This document shows, piece after piece, positions 17,616-24,642 of a stretch of DNA of 24,642 nucleotides (its first letter is position 1; the number at the start of each line of letters is the position of its first letter). The notes beneath the pieces were generated by a model. The model was not told where the DNA came from, made no database searches, and was given only the letters and a program-made list of their open reading frames with translations. Source of the DNA: Dunaliella salina. Lineage: Eukaryota > Chlorophyta > Chlorophyceae > Chlamydomonadales > Dunaliellaceae. Both the position numbers and the translations under genes were made by a program. The stretch is from contig MU069492.1 of NCBI GenBank assembly GCA_002284615.2, forward strand, positions 17,421-42,062, read 5' to 3'.

Positions 17616-18078
17616 GTTTTACTCACTAATTAGAATGTATGGTGTAGGTCTCCGGAGGGGGCATCAAAGGCCTAAATTTTGCGCGTTTTTTTGCATGCTC
17701 CTTGCATATGTCCCCAAGGTTTCAAAGCTTGAGAGATTGTGGTGGTGTCGGCAAGCCTGTAACTCTTTTCAATTTTTCTTTTTAGTCTTGCACCAAATAG
17801 ACGTTTTTCGGTGGTTTTGAGTTCTTAAGGAGCAAGCCTGTATTAAAAAGATGTCATTGCCAAAAAGATGAAGTAAAAAGACACAGTGGTTGATCAGATA
17901 CAAGATTTTAGTCATTTCCCCGGGGCCTTCAAGGGAACTGAGTGGTCCTGGCAGATGCAGTTTGTATCCATTTGTTGTGTTGTCACATGCACCATCAATG
18001 TCTGTGCAACCATTCTAGTAATGATGCAACTGCTTCCCTCGTTCTTTCTGTGTAGTAATGATCTCTTCCTTTAACTTA
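17616..18078. other. presumed intron or intergenic, nothing recognised
   Basis: T-rich with a strong acceptor-like tract (CAATTTTTCTTTTTAG, ends about 17785), but the following sequence meets a stop quickly in the needed phase. Repeats of AAAAAGATG near 17846-17880. Confidence 0.45.
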
Positions 18079-18332
18079 TGGCGGTTCGCAGTTACAATGT
18101 CCGGTGGGGAGTCGAGGATTGGAAAAAGCGAAAAACGACAGAAATGTTTATTGAAGTCAAACAAAGCGTTTGATTTAAGAAGTAGGCGAGGTGGCATGGG
18201 ATGCCCATGTTCCGTCCTTTTCGCCTGTCTCTTATGCCAAACACTTTGTTTGAACTAAACATTCAACTTTGCCTTTTTTCGTTTTTCTCGTTCTGGGCTC
18301 CCACAACCGGACATTGTAACTGCGAGTCACCA
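18079..18332. mobile_element. MITE, 254 bp, long terminal inverted repeats, TA target duplication
   Basis: The two ends are near-perfect inverted repeats. The left carries CGCAGTTACAATGTCCGGT (18087-18105) and the right its exact complement (18306-18324). Outermost bases are TGGCGG on the left and TGGTGA on the right (read inward). TA lies directly outside both ends (18077-18078 and 18333-18334). Similarity of the arms continues inward for about 110 bp (GAAAAACGA, AATGTTTA, TCAAACAAAG-GTTTG, AAGAxxxAGGCGA), leaving a 20-30 bp centre, so the element can fold into one long hairpin. No transposase. A TA duplication suggests a Tc1/mariner-type transposase in trans; that is inference. Confidence 0.88.
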
Positions 18333-18334
18333 TA

Positions 18335-19147
18335 ATTTGCAGTATATTACTTTGCAGCCTAGCAGTCATGGGTTTTGACTTATGGCTTCTTTCCTGTAAA
18401 CCTTGTAAACCTTAGTGCTCCCTGGCATGCTCCCACAGGCAAAGATCATTCCGCGTGCGTTGAGCTCGTGTACAGAGTTATTAGTAAACTTATTACAAGT
18501 GGCAAAAAGAAATTGTAATGGGCAATATGGGTATCTGCCAGAAGAGGCAGCATTTGGGCTTACTAATCAGCAAGACTCCATGCAAAAGAATAAATTCAAC
18601 AAAATGGCTCACATTGGACATCATCATCAATATTTATCAATATTGGTTCCTGACAGACCTGTTGCAGTGTACACTGAGCCTCTTTAATTCTGCAGATGCT
18701 CGCAGTCACTGTACACTTCAGAGAGTAATGTGCTTAGAGTATTGGCAGGCTACATCACTCCATCAAGTGCCCGTAAGAAGCCGCAGGGCAAAACAGCGGG
18801 TGTTTGCACCTCCAATTATGCCCTAGCAGAAATGCAGGAATTGCTTCACTCCAGCATCTGCACACAGGATGGTGCCAGGCATCCTCCCTTACGAAGCATT
18901 TCCCGATCAAGACTTGTACAGAACCCTCTCACTACAGCATCTACGGTTCTAGGCACACACTAGTTGTGCCACTGTTGGCGGGCTTGCTTATTTGCAACTA
19001 TGACTCAGCACAAGTGATAGCAGCTACAACTGAGCCAAGAAGCTGATGTTTCCTACTTGTGCACTGTTTGTATAATGACAGTGACTCAATCTTCCTGCCT
19101 TGATGTAGCCTAGAATGTCCACTCCCCTTGTGCTTTCATGGATAAGT
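18335..19147. other. no confident gene; one exon candidate
   Basis: Holds the strong acceptor ending at 18695 and an open region to 18799. There phase 2 reads CSQSLYTSESNVLRVLAGY and then ITPSSARKKPQGKTA, and phase 1 is also open. The donor (GCGG then GTGTTT) is weak. Further downstream 18804-18963 is open in two frames without features. Confidence 0.4.
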
Positions 19148-19305
19148 AGTATCTATGTGAGCAGCTAAACTGTCTGGCTGAGGGTTATTGGAAGGTTATG
19201 TTCCCTAATGCAATATTTGAAGACAAGCCGCTGAATTGTGAAGCATTTGGTCAATCTTTTTGTCATGGACCTCAGGATGGGGCACTTACAGTATTAGACT
19301 CCATA
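19148..19305 (+). other. open stretch truncated by family A copy 2
   Basis: From a TAG at about 19148 the + strand is open with YLCEQLNCLAEGYWKVMFP, FEDKPLNCEAFGQSF and GPQDGALTVLDSI, up to the boundary with the LINE copy. Composition looks protein-like (mixed aromatic, acidic and Cys residues), but I recognise no family. It could be a piece of an exon cut by the insertion, or chance. Confidence 0.2.
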
Positions 19306-19343
19306 GAAAAGACGAAAAAAGGAAAGAAAAGTCTATGCAACTT

Positions 19344-19366
19344 GCCTTTGGCTTGAAGCCAAAGGC
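19344..19366 (-). other. 3' terminal hairpin of family A
   Basis: GCCTTTGGCTT, one centre base, AAGCCAAAGGC: perfect 11 bp arms in the 3' UTR of copy 2, about 40 bp from its end. Copy 1 retains only the first arm at 7740-7750. Such 3' stem-loops are recognised by the reverse transcriptase in several LINE groups; that role here is inference. Confidence 0.7.
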
Positions 19367-19470
19367 CGCATGCATTAAGAGAATAACCCCTAACAAAAGA
19401 TAGAGGCCTCACCAGGGGGCCCTCCACCTAAAGTAGGCAAAACTAGCCTCGGAGAGAGCAGGAGACAAAA

Positions 19471-19770
19471 CTAATGGGGATCCAGGGGATTGCTTGCCAT
19501 GCCCCTGAGTGCTCAGACTCTCCTTCTTCCATCCTCAGCCGCTGCCGCGCGCCCAGCAAACCCCCTCCCAGATGCTCCCTGAAAGCAAAGTGCATGTCTA
19601 GTGTTAATGATGGTAGATAATCTTTGGATGGCATGGTCCCTGAGCTGGGAAGCTAGTGATTTGGCTTTCTGTTTGGTTAGACCCAGATTTATGAGAGGTG
19701 TAATTGTTTAACTGTTGTAAATCGTGCCACCCACACCAATTGAGATGATATGCAAAGTCACTTTGTTATC
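19471..19770 (-). pseudogene. family A copy 2: C-terminal tail
   Basis: Counterpart of 7344-7634. The reverse strand carries the HTxxIGVGGT block (about 19720-19750), the helical segment, the Gly/Arg-rich insert and the end NPLDPH with TAG at 19473-19471. The frame is interrupted between block and tail. Confidence 0.6.
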
Positions 19771-19803
19771 CCTGTTTGAATTTCTGGAGCTGCGGGTTTT
19801 AAG

Positions 19804-20182
19804 TCAGGATATGGATATCACTGCACGTTGAAGAGTGATGAAGGGATTTGCGTTGAGACAGAATTTTAGTTCAACGAGGTGAATGTCCCTATCTTGTGGT
19901 GGGATCTTGGTAGCGTCAAGGTGGGCTTGCCTGCCTAGGATATGGCGCACAAATAGAGCATCAGGGCGGCTTTGGTGCCGTGCAGGTGAGGCAGCGCCAT
20001 TTGGAAAAAACCCAGTCTGGAATAGCTCGAGAGATGTTTTCAGGGACTTGTTTGCCTTGATCCAGAAGTCTGTCATGATTGCAGCCATCCATGCTATTGA
20101 GGGATGAGCCATAACGGCCTTTGCTGAGGGCTACTATACAAAGATTGAAGGGCGTGTCAGGCTGAGAAACTGACGCAGCCAA
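19804..20182 (-). pseudogene. family A copy 2: PD-(D/E)XK nuclease-like domain
   Basis: The reverse frame from 20112 reads the whole signature without a break: RPDALFVR, then HLVELKF, with 29 residues between the Asp and the Glu. A flanking DFWIKANKSLKTSLELF helix comes from a shifted frame, and the block GRYGSSLNSMDGCNHDRLLD lies in the frame from 20182. It is better preserved at the active site than copy 1, where the ELK lies out of frame. Expected role in the live element: nicking of target DNA. Confidence 0.65.
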
Positions 20183-20282
20183 AACAGTGTCCTAGTTTGC
20201 CATGCCACATACCTCTATTTACTTCTCTAAACACAGCTTCAGCTGTGTGGAATGCAAAGGTAAATCATAATGGCAAACCGAC

Positions 20283-20879
20283 TCAACCAACTTGCAGCAG
20301 ATTCTTGTTGCAGCACACTCTGGGTGTGACAGCCGCATGGTGTCTGTTGTTGTGCATCCCACTCATTGTTGGGTTGGTACACCTAAGCAGAGCGTGGCAA
20401 ATCTTGTCTGTGTTTGAACATAGTGGGCATCTATCAGAACTGGACAAGTTGAAGTTGTAGGCATGGCTCTGCGTGTACAGTGTATCCGTTCGATACTTCA
20501 TAAGATTTATTTGTTGTTTAAGGGTAATCTTTGGATCTTTTCAGAAGCTGGTCTCCTTGTTTGCAAGCTGAGAGGTTGTGAGCTTCAGTGTTGGCATTGG
20601 TGGTGGATGGTGTGGCATCGTTAAGCTTCTGCCATTTTTGATAGTGGTAGCCAGAGGTGTCAGCAGAGCTAAGTCTGTGTTTCTTGTGCATGTGTGTTTT
20701 AAGTTAAGTTTGTCGCTCAGGTTGGTGAGATAGTGTATTGGGAAAGTGTGGGAGCGGTGCCTACCATCATTTTGTTGGAAGTGGTCTTCAGTGAAAGCCA
20801 ATAAAAATTGTGGAAAGGGTCCCCGGCATCTGGAAGTGCAATGTCTATGGTGTCTGAGAGGGCTGCGGTGCGAGCGCAA
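20283..20879 (-). pseudogene. family A copy 2: linker and CCHC knuckle
   Basis: The reverse frame from 20501 carries MKYRTDTLYTQ, then CPLCSNTDKICHALLRC, an intact CX2CX7HX4C knuckle as in R2-type LINEs, then TNPTMSGMH. The preceding linker (reverse from 20879) lines up with 6470-6720 of copy 1 (PIHYLTNLS, RNTDLALLTPLA, QLANKE), with small indels. Confidence 0.68.
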
Positions 20880-21362
20880 GCATCAGCCCCCTCATTTCCT
20901 ATGATGCCAGAGTGGGCTTTGACTTTATAAAAAATAAATAGGGTGAGGGGAGTGCTTTGATATGGTTGATATTGCATGGATGAGCTCTCCGTGTAGGTGA
21001 TATCTCATGCGCATGGGATTAAGGGTTTGATTTGAAATCTGAGAGAGGCAGGATGCACCATCAGTTGCGATTTCAGTTTGCTCGTTTTGGAGTGCCACAA
21101 GGATACCCACGAGTTCTGCTCTGGTGATGGTATTGGTAGGCCCATGCCCATTCGGTTTTATGGTCAGTTGCAAGTGTTGGGAGGGCTGAGTAGTGTCCCT
21201 TCCTGGTTTGTAAACACCTGAACATGATAGCGGTGAAGAATCGTCATCTTTGCGTTCGATCACACTGCCATCAGTGTAGGTGTTATCCCTCCAGTCCTTG
21301 ATTTTAGGTGTGAACATCTTTTTGTAATTGGCAGGGTGAATGGTGCCCTTTCTTGAGGGCAC
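20717..21362 (-). pseudogene. family A copy 2: RNase H domain
   Basis: The reverse frame from 21362 gives YTDGSVIE (Asp, residue 31), RAELVGILVALQ (Glu) and ATDGASCL (Asp). The last block, YKVKAHSGIIGNEGADACA, follows in the frame from 20977 after a frameshift near 20930. All four acidic positions are thus present in this copy, although split by the frameshift. Copy 1 has lost the third. The fold is the type I RNase H of LINEs. Confidence 0.75.
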
Positions 21363-21407
21363 TTGTGTGAGCAGCTATGGGCGTCAGGGGGCAGTTATTG
21401 GCAGTTA

Positions 21408-22706
21408 TTATTTCTGCTTCCAAGTGTTTGATGCAAGGTGTTTATGTGTTAGCAGTGGCGTGACTGGATTTGGAGTATCCATGAGTAGCCAACTAGTTTC
21501 TGGAGCAGCCTGCTTTACCTCTTGCAGGAAAAACTGAAACCATTCTTTGTTTGTGCAATCTAGCATTATGGTTCCACACAACAATGAGTTGCATAGGGTA
21601 GGAAGGTGGGATAGGATTGGGTGTGGAATCAAACCAGTGTTGTGGTGCCTGGAATTGGACTCTCCTTGCAGGGAATCTGGCAAGCACTTTTGCAACGTCT
21701 GGGTACTGTTTGAGCCAACTCATATACGCGTTGCAGCTGAAGCCCCTCCAGTGGGGCAGGAGCATGAAGGTGGCAACTGGATCTGTGTTTTGGAGGGAGG
21801 AATGCACTGCGTGGCGCATGAGTTTAAACATTACTTCATCATCATGGGGTGGATGGCAGAAGGAGAAGCCAGTGTAGCGCACTGAGAGAACGTCTGTGTG
21901 TGCCCCAAAGACTTGATCTTGGCAATTTGCACTGGAATAGGTGTTGTAGATATTTTCAAAATCAAGAGGGCTGGAATACCTCTCCGCTGAGACCATGCAC
22001 CATTTCTGTAGGGCTGATCGGATGTGGGAAACAGTAATAAGCATGTTTGAATTGAAAACCTTTTTGCTCTGAGCAAAAAGTTTTTTTTGTTGAGCCTTTT
22101 GGCGAGAGAGCAATCCATAATTTCAGTTGCTGAATCCTGGATAGGGGGCTGGATGGTATCATGGATGCCTGCCCTTTTGGCTGCTTCGAAGGTTCAAGCA
22201 GGGTCCTGAGCCTGTCCATAGTGAGCATGCCCATGCATTTGCCATTGGCATTGTAGGTAAAGGCGCATTCAGGTGGTTACCTCAGGAATTTGTGCTAGCG
22301 TGGCGACCTCATCAGATGTGCCTGGGTGAAGTTTTTCCTTCGTGAGGTCAACGCTTCTTATGATGATATTGCATTGCCATGTTGGCGTGATATCTGTCTG
22401 GGGCTTGGTAGGTTGGAAGTCAAAGGCGCAGCCGGTAGTTGAGATCCATGAAGAGTCAGAAAGGCTATGAGGATTGCCTTCAAAGCCTTGATCGACAAGA
22501 TTGTCAAGGTTCATATCGATGGCCAAGGGGTCTTCCATAACCTCTGGTTGTTCCTCCGAGTCAAAGGCTTGCACATGAGCATCCAGGTCTGGATGTATTC
22601 GTAACATTTCTTCAGCTTCCCATTTAGGATGCCACTCTACATAGATCATTTCACAGTCTTCAGAGAATTTGATCCTTTCCGCTTTTTGAGAGTCTGACAG
22701 GGACGC
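21408..22706 (-). pseudogene. family A copy 2: PCIF1-like methyltransferase domain
   Basis: The reverse frame from 22649 covers the N-terminal part (MIYVEWHPKWEAEEMLRIHP, as in copy 1). It lacks six residues between GCA and FDFQP that copy 1 has. After a frameshift near 22240 the frame from 22113 covers the core: ERYSSPLDF (residues 44-52), FGA, TGFSFCHPPHDDE (81-93) and FMLLPHWRG. The HPPH at the NPPF position is at 21855-21844. A further shift near 21640 leads to the frame from 21695, which continues to the stretch before RNase H. Confidence 0.7.
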
Positions 22707-22755
22707 GCAGGCAGGGCAGTCGCAGTGCTCATTTTGTTCGATCAGTGCCCGGTCA

Positions 22756-22989
22756 TTCTCAGACCCACACCCAAGTAGTGCTGTTCAGACTCCAGACTAC
22801 AGACTCCATTCTCAGCCAGACTTCGGACTCCATTCAGACTCCATTCTCAGCCTTTATTCAGACTCCATTCTCAGCCAGACTTCAGACTCCATTCAGACTT
22901 CATTCTCAGACTCCGTTCAGAGTCCATTATCAGCCAGACTTCAGACTCCAGACTCCATTCTCAGACCTACACCTGAGTAGTGGTGTTCA
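22756..22989. repeat. CAGACTCCATTCTCAG minisatellite flanked by 32 bp direct repeats
   Basis: Imperfect tandem units built from CAGACTCCATTCTCAG and CCAGACTTCAGACTCCATT fill 22787-22957. A 32 bp sequence starting TTCTCAGACC and containing AGTAGTG occurs at both sides (22756-22787 and 22958-22989), with 4 mismatches. The left flank lies in the open frame that continues upstream of family A copy 2, so the array may have expanded inside the 5' end of that copy or its target. Confidence 0.9.
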
Positions 22990-24013
22990 TGTCACGAGCT
23001 GACTTTAACCAAATAACAAAGATTTGAGGACAGGTGTATGTTAGGTAAATATTAAGGGCTGCAAACTTGGAATTTTGAAAATCGGCCCAGGGGGTGATCT
23101 GGGTGCCCCAAAAATTGACATTTCAACTCAGATCACACATTTTCTACAATCCCAGACCTGGACCTGGTCCAAGTGGGACAGCTTTTGCATGAGTGGATGA
23201 GTGAGATCAACACGTAATCATGGATGCGCTCCGCTGGAAGAATTCTTGTCTAGGAGGCGCTCTGGGCTTGAAAATGGCATGTCAATTTGCTATCGATTTG
23301 ATGGCAGCCCAGGAGAGGACATAGAGGGCCGGGTGGTTTTTCTGAGGGGACTGCCAGTTTGACTGAAAGGACTTGTGTGAGAAGGAGTTCTTGTATATGA
23401 TGTCAAAGCTAAGATCAATACAACTCTCTGAAGCCATCGCAGATGTTTTTTTTTTTTAATTTCCTTTCTCCAACCTTTACATGCAACCATCATTTTTCCA
23501 GAGATAGGCAGCTCCCCTATATTGCTGCATTTTGTTTCCGAAAGCTATCCATCCCAATCACTTCAACCTCATTATCGTGTCCATCCAAAAATTATAAAAA
23601 TGGAAAGGACTCTGTATAACTCTCCCGTCCGAAGAACCCACGTTTTGGAAGTGTAAGCTGAAGACACATGCACATGGAGACTGCAGAAAACAGGCAATGT
23701 AAGGCCTCAGTTTCCCCTCTCTGACACTTTCCTCACTCCTCACAAAGAAAGTTGTGTAAGTGTACAACTCATCAAAGGTGGTTTAAGGTGAAGAAGGGTT
23801 CACAACAAGTATAAGGGCATTTGGCCACAACAGGCATGAATTTTGGGGTTCAAAAATTGTTGTAAAATGTTGATCAGGATTGAAAGCACTGGAAGACACC
23901 ACCTAGAAAAAAAAAAAACTGATCATGCCACCATCACAGCTCCAAAGATTGAGCATCGACTGAAAGATCACAGTCTCATACATACCAATACCACAAGGAA
24001 GGAATGTTGGACA
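22990..24013. other. 1 kb without a recognised gene
   Basis: An open stretch near 23200-23360 reads SRRRSGLENGMSICYRFDG and GEDIEGRVVFLRGLPV before a stop. It lacks clear splice borders and I do not recognise it. 23540-23735 weakly resembles the 3' part of the 12460/13590 repeat. Poly(T) at 23447-23457 and poly(A) at 23907-23919. Confidence 0.45.
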
Positions 24014-24287
24014 TCAAAAGAGAGTGTCATCTGAACAGCATTGCTTCATGGCCTCACAAAGCAACCCCACACTGTTGTTCCTTGCAATCAACTCCTTGAG
24101 TCCATGCAGCTTTTCTGCTTCTTGGTCAAAAGTCCTCCTTGAGCCGTGCAATTGCGTCCTCAAGGTGCGCCTTCAAGGTTTGATGCTGCCTGTCTGCATT
24201 CAGAGCAGCATGGCCATGCACGATAACGTTCCTGAGGCAAGTTCGCATCCTTCGTCCATTTGGACTGGCACAAACCCCTCCCTGTCT
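24014..24287 (-). pseudogene. possible C-terminal coding exon with one homopolymer frameshift
   Basis: Reverse strand, open from 24287 (after an in-frame TAG at 24290-24288). It reads RTCLRNVIVHGHAALNADRQ, then HQTLKAHLEDAIARLKEDF, followed by TGA. Removing one base from the A run at 24128-24131 (T run on the coding strand) keeps the frame open: DQEAEKLHGLKELIARNN, then a Cys/Asp-containing end and TGA at 24016-24014. The two halves together form one amphipathic, charged helix, as in a coiled-coil protein tail. Either a sequencing error in a homopolymer or a pseudogene. Family unknown. The + strand frame over the same bases (24024-24521) is low-complexity Ser/Leu and probably a shadow. Confidence 0.35.
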
Positions 24288-24290
24288 CTA

Positions 24291-24642
24291 GAAATTACTG
24301 TAGGGCTCCTCTCTGCTTGCGGTATTAGTGCAGCCTCTGATCTCTATACTTCCCCTCTGATATTTATCAGTGTGCAGACAGGCACATGGTTGGACCTTTG
24401 CTGTGTGAAGTTGCTTGGTGTTGGTGGCTCGGTCGCAGGGGAAGGAATCCAGCAACAAGGATCAATGATCAAACTTTTGTGTACATGGCCTAATTTGCTA
24501 CTGTGCGTGTGTAAACTGTAAACACTTGTCAATGTCTTTTAGATTCTTTTGTGTCAGATGCATATATGTTTGCAATTGCCGACTGTGCTTTTTGTGTACT
24601 ACTCCGCTGCGTACACACTTTTTTGGTGCAAGTAGTGTGTGT
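24291..24642. other. right edge, nothing recognised
   Basis: No supported feature. It ends in TGTGTGT at the window edge, similar to the AC run at the left edge. Confidence 0.5.

Larger units (their letters stand above)
19306..22706 (-). mobile_element. family A LINE-like element, copy 2 (5'-truncated, frameshifted, inverted relative to copy 1)
   Basis: Same element as 3589-7780, read right to left. It has the methyltransferase (about 22650-21500), RNase H (21300-20800), linker and intact CCHC knuckle (20700-20400), PD-(D/E)XK nuclease (20180-19840), tail ending NPLDPH (stop 19471-19473), and a 3' UTR with hairpin and T/C-rich end (19306). Protein matches with copy 1 are close along the whole length, but the frameshifts fall at different places, so the two copies decayed separately. 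Homology to copy 1 is clear from about 22706. The coding frame stays open further, to about 22788, with a Cys-rich piece (HCDCPAC) that copy 1 does not show. No RT is present. Confidence 0.8.

Noticed and set aside
22745..23002. Repetitive protein (QTPF/DSI units)
   Set aside because: Translation of the CAGACTCCATTCTCAG minisatellite; no context for a gene.
24024..24521. 165-codon open frame on the + strand
   Set aside because: Low-complexity Ser/Leu/Cys composition opposite a more protein-like reverse strand; treated as a shadow.

Overview
This is eukaryotic nuclear DNA from a repeat-rich, intron-containing genome. It shows long (AC)n runs, minisatellites, several decayed non-LTR retrotransposons (LINEs), a MITE, short exon-like islands with AG/GT borders, and no operon structure. 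A C-terminal exon resembling a dynein heavy chain suggests an organism with flagella or cilia at some stage. The LINE proteins, with RNase H, CCHC knuckle and PD-(D/E)XK nuclease, resemble from memory those of green algae and charophytes. I infer a green-lineage alga, possibly a charophyte, but the sequence alone does not fix this. The window starts and ends in AC/TG microsatellite and has two ambiguous bases at 5850 and 5855, as in a draft contig.

Layout. 1-624 is microsatellite and a palindromic TATAGCGCTATA cluster. 625-807 is the putative dynein terminal exon, and its last codons run straight into a 51-52 bp minisatellite (755-1105). 2083-3162 is the 3' end of one LINE, followed by an opposite-strand RNase H scrap (3180-3360). 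3589-7780 is copy 1 of the main element, here called family A (+ strand). 7790-8786 is the 3' part of a related LINE, family B (+), abutting an opposite-strand RNase H remnant (8800-9065). 9490-10190 is a 92 bp minisatellite. 10191-12459 has no gene I can support. 12460-13155 and 13590-14245 are two direct copies of a non-coding repeat. 15019-17615 holds candidate exons of a host gene on the + strand. 18079-18332 is a MITE with TA target duplication. 19306-22706 is copy 2 of family A on the - strand, with a minisatellite at its 5' side (22756-22989). 24014-24287 is a possible - strand coding exon with one homopolymer frameshift.

Main biological point. Both family A copies carry the same order of domains: a methyltransferase-like domain resembling PCIF1 (cap-adenosine N6 methyltransferase family), type I RNase H, a CX2CX7HX4C knuckle, then a PD-(D/E)XK nuclease. 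Copy 1 also has a segment upstream that I read as lying after the reverse transcriptase. No reverse transcriptase core is in the window, so both look like 5'-truncated, now frameshifted copies of a LINE that carries a nucleic-acid methyltransferase between RT and RNase H. The usual (N/D)PP(Y/F) catalytic motif reads HPPH in both copies.
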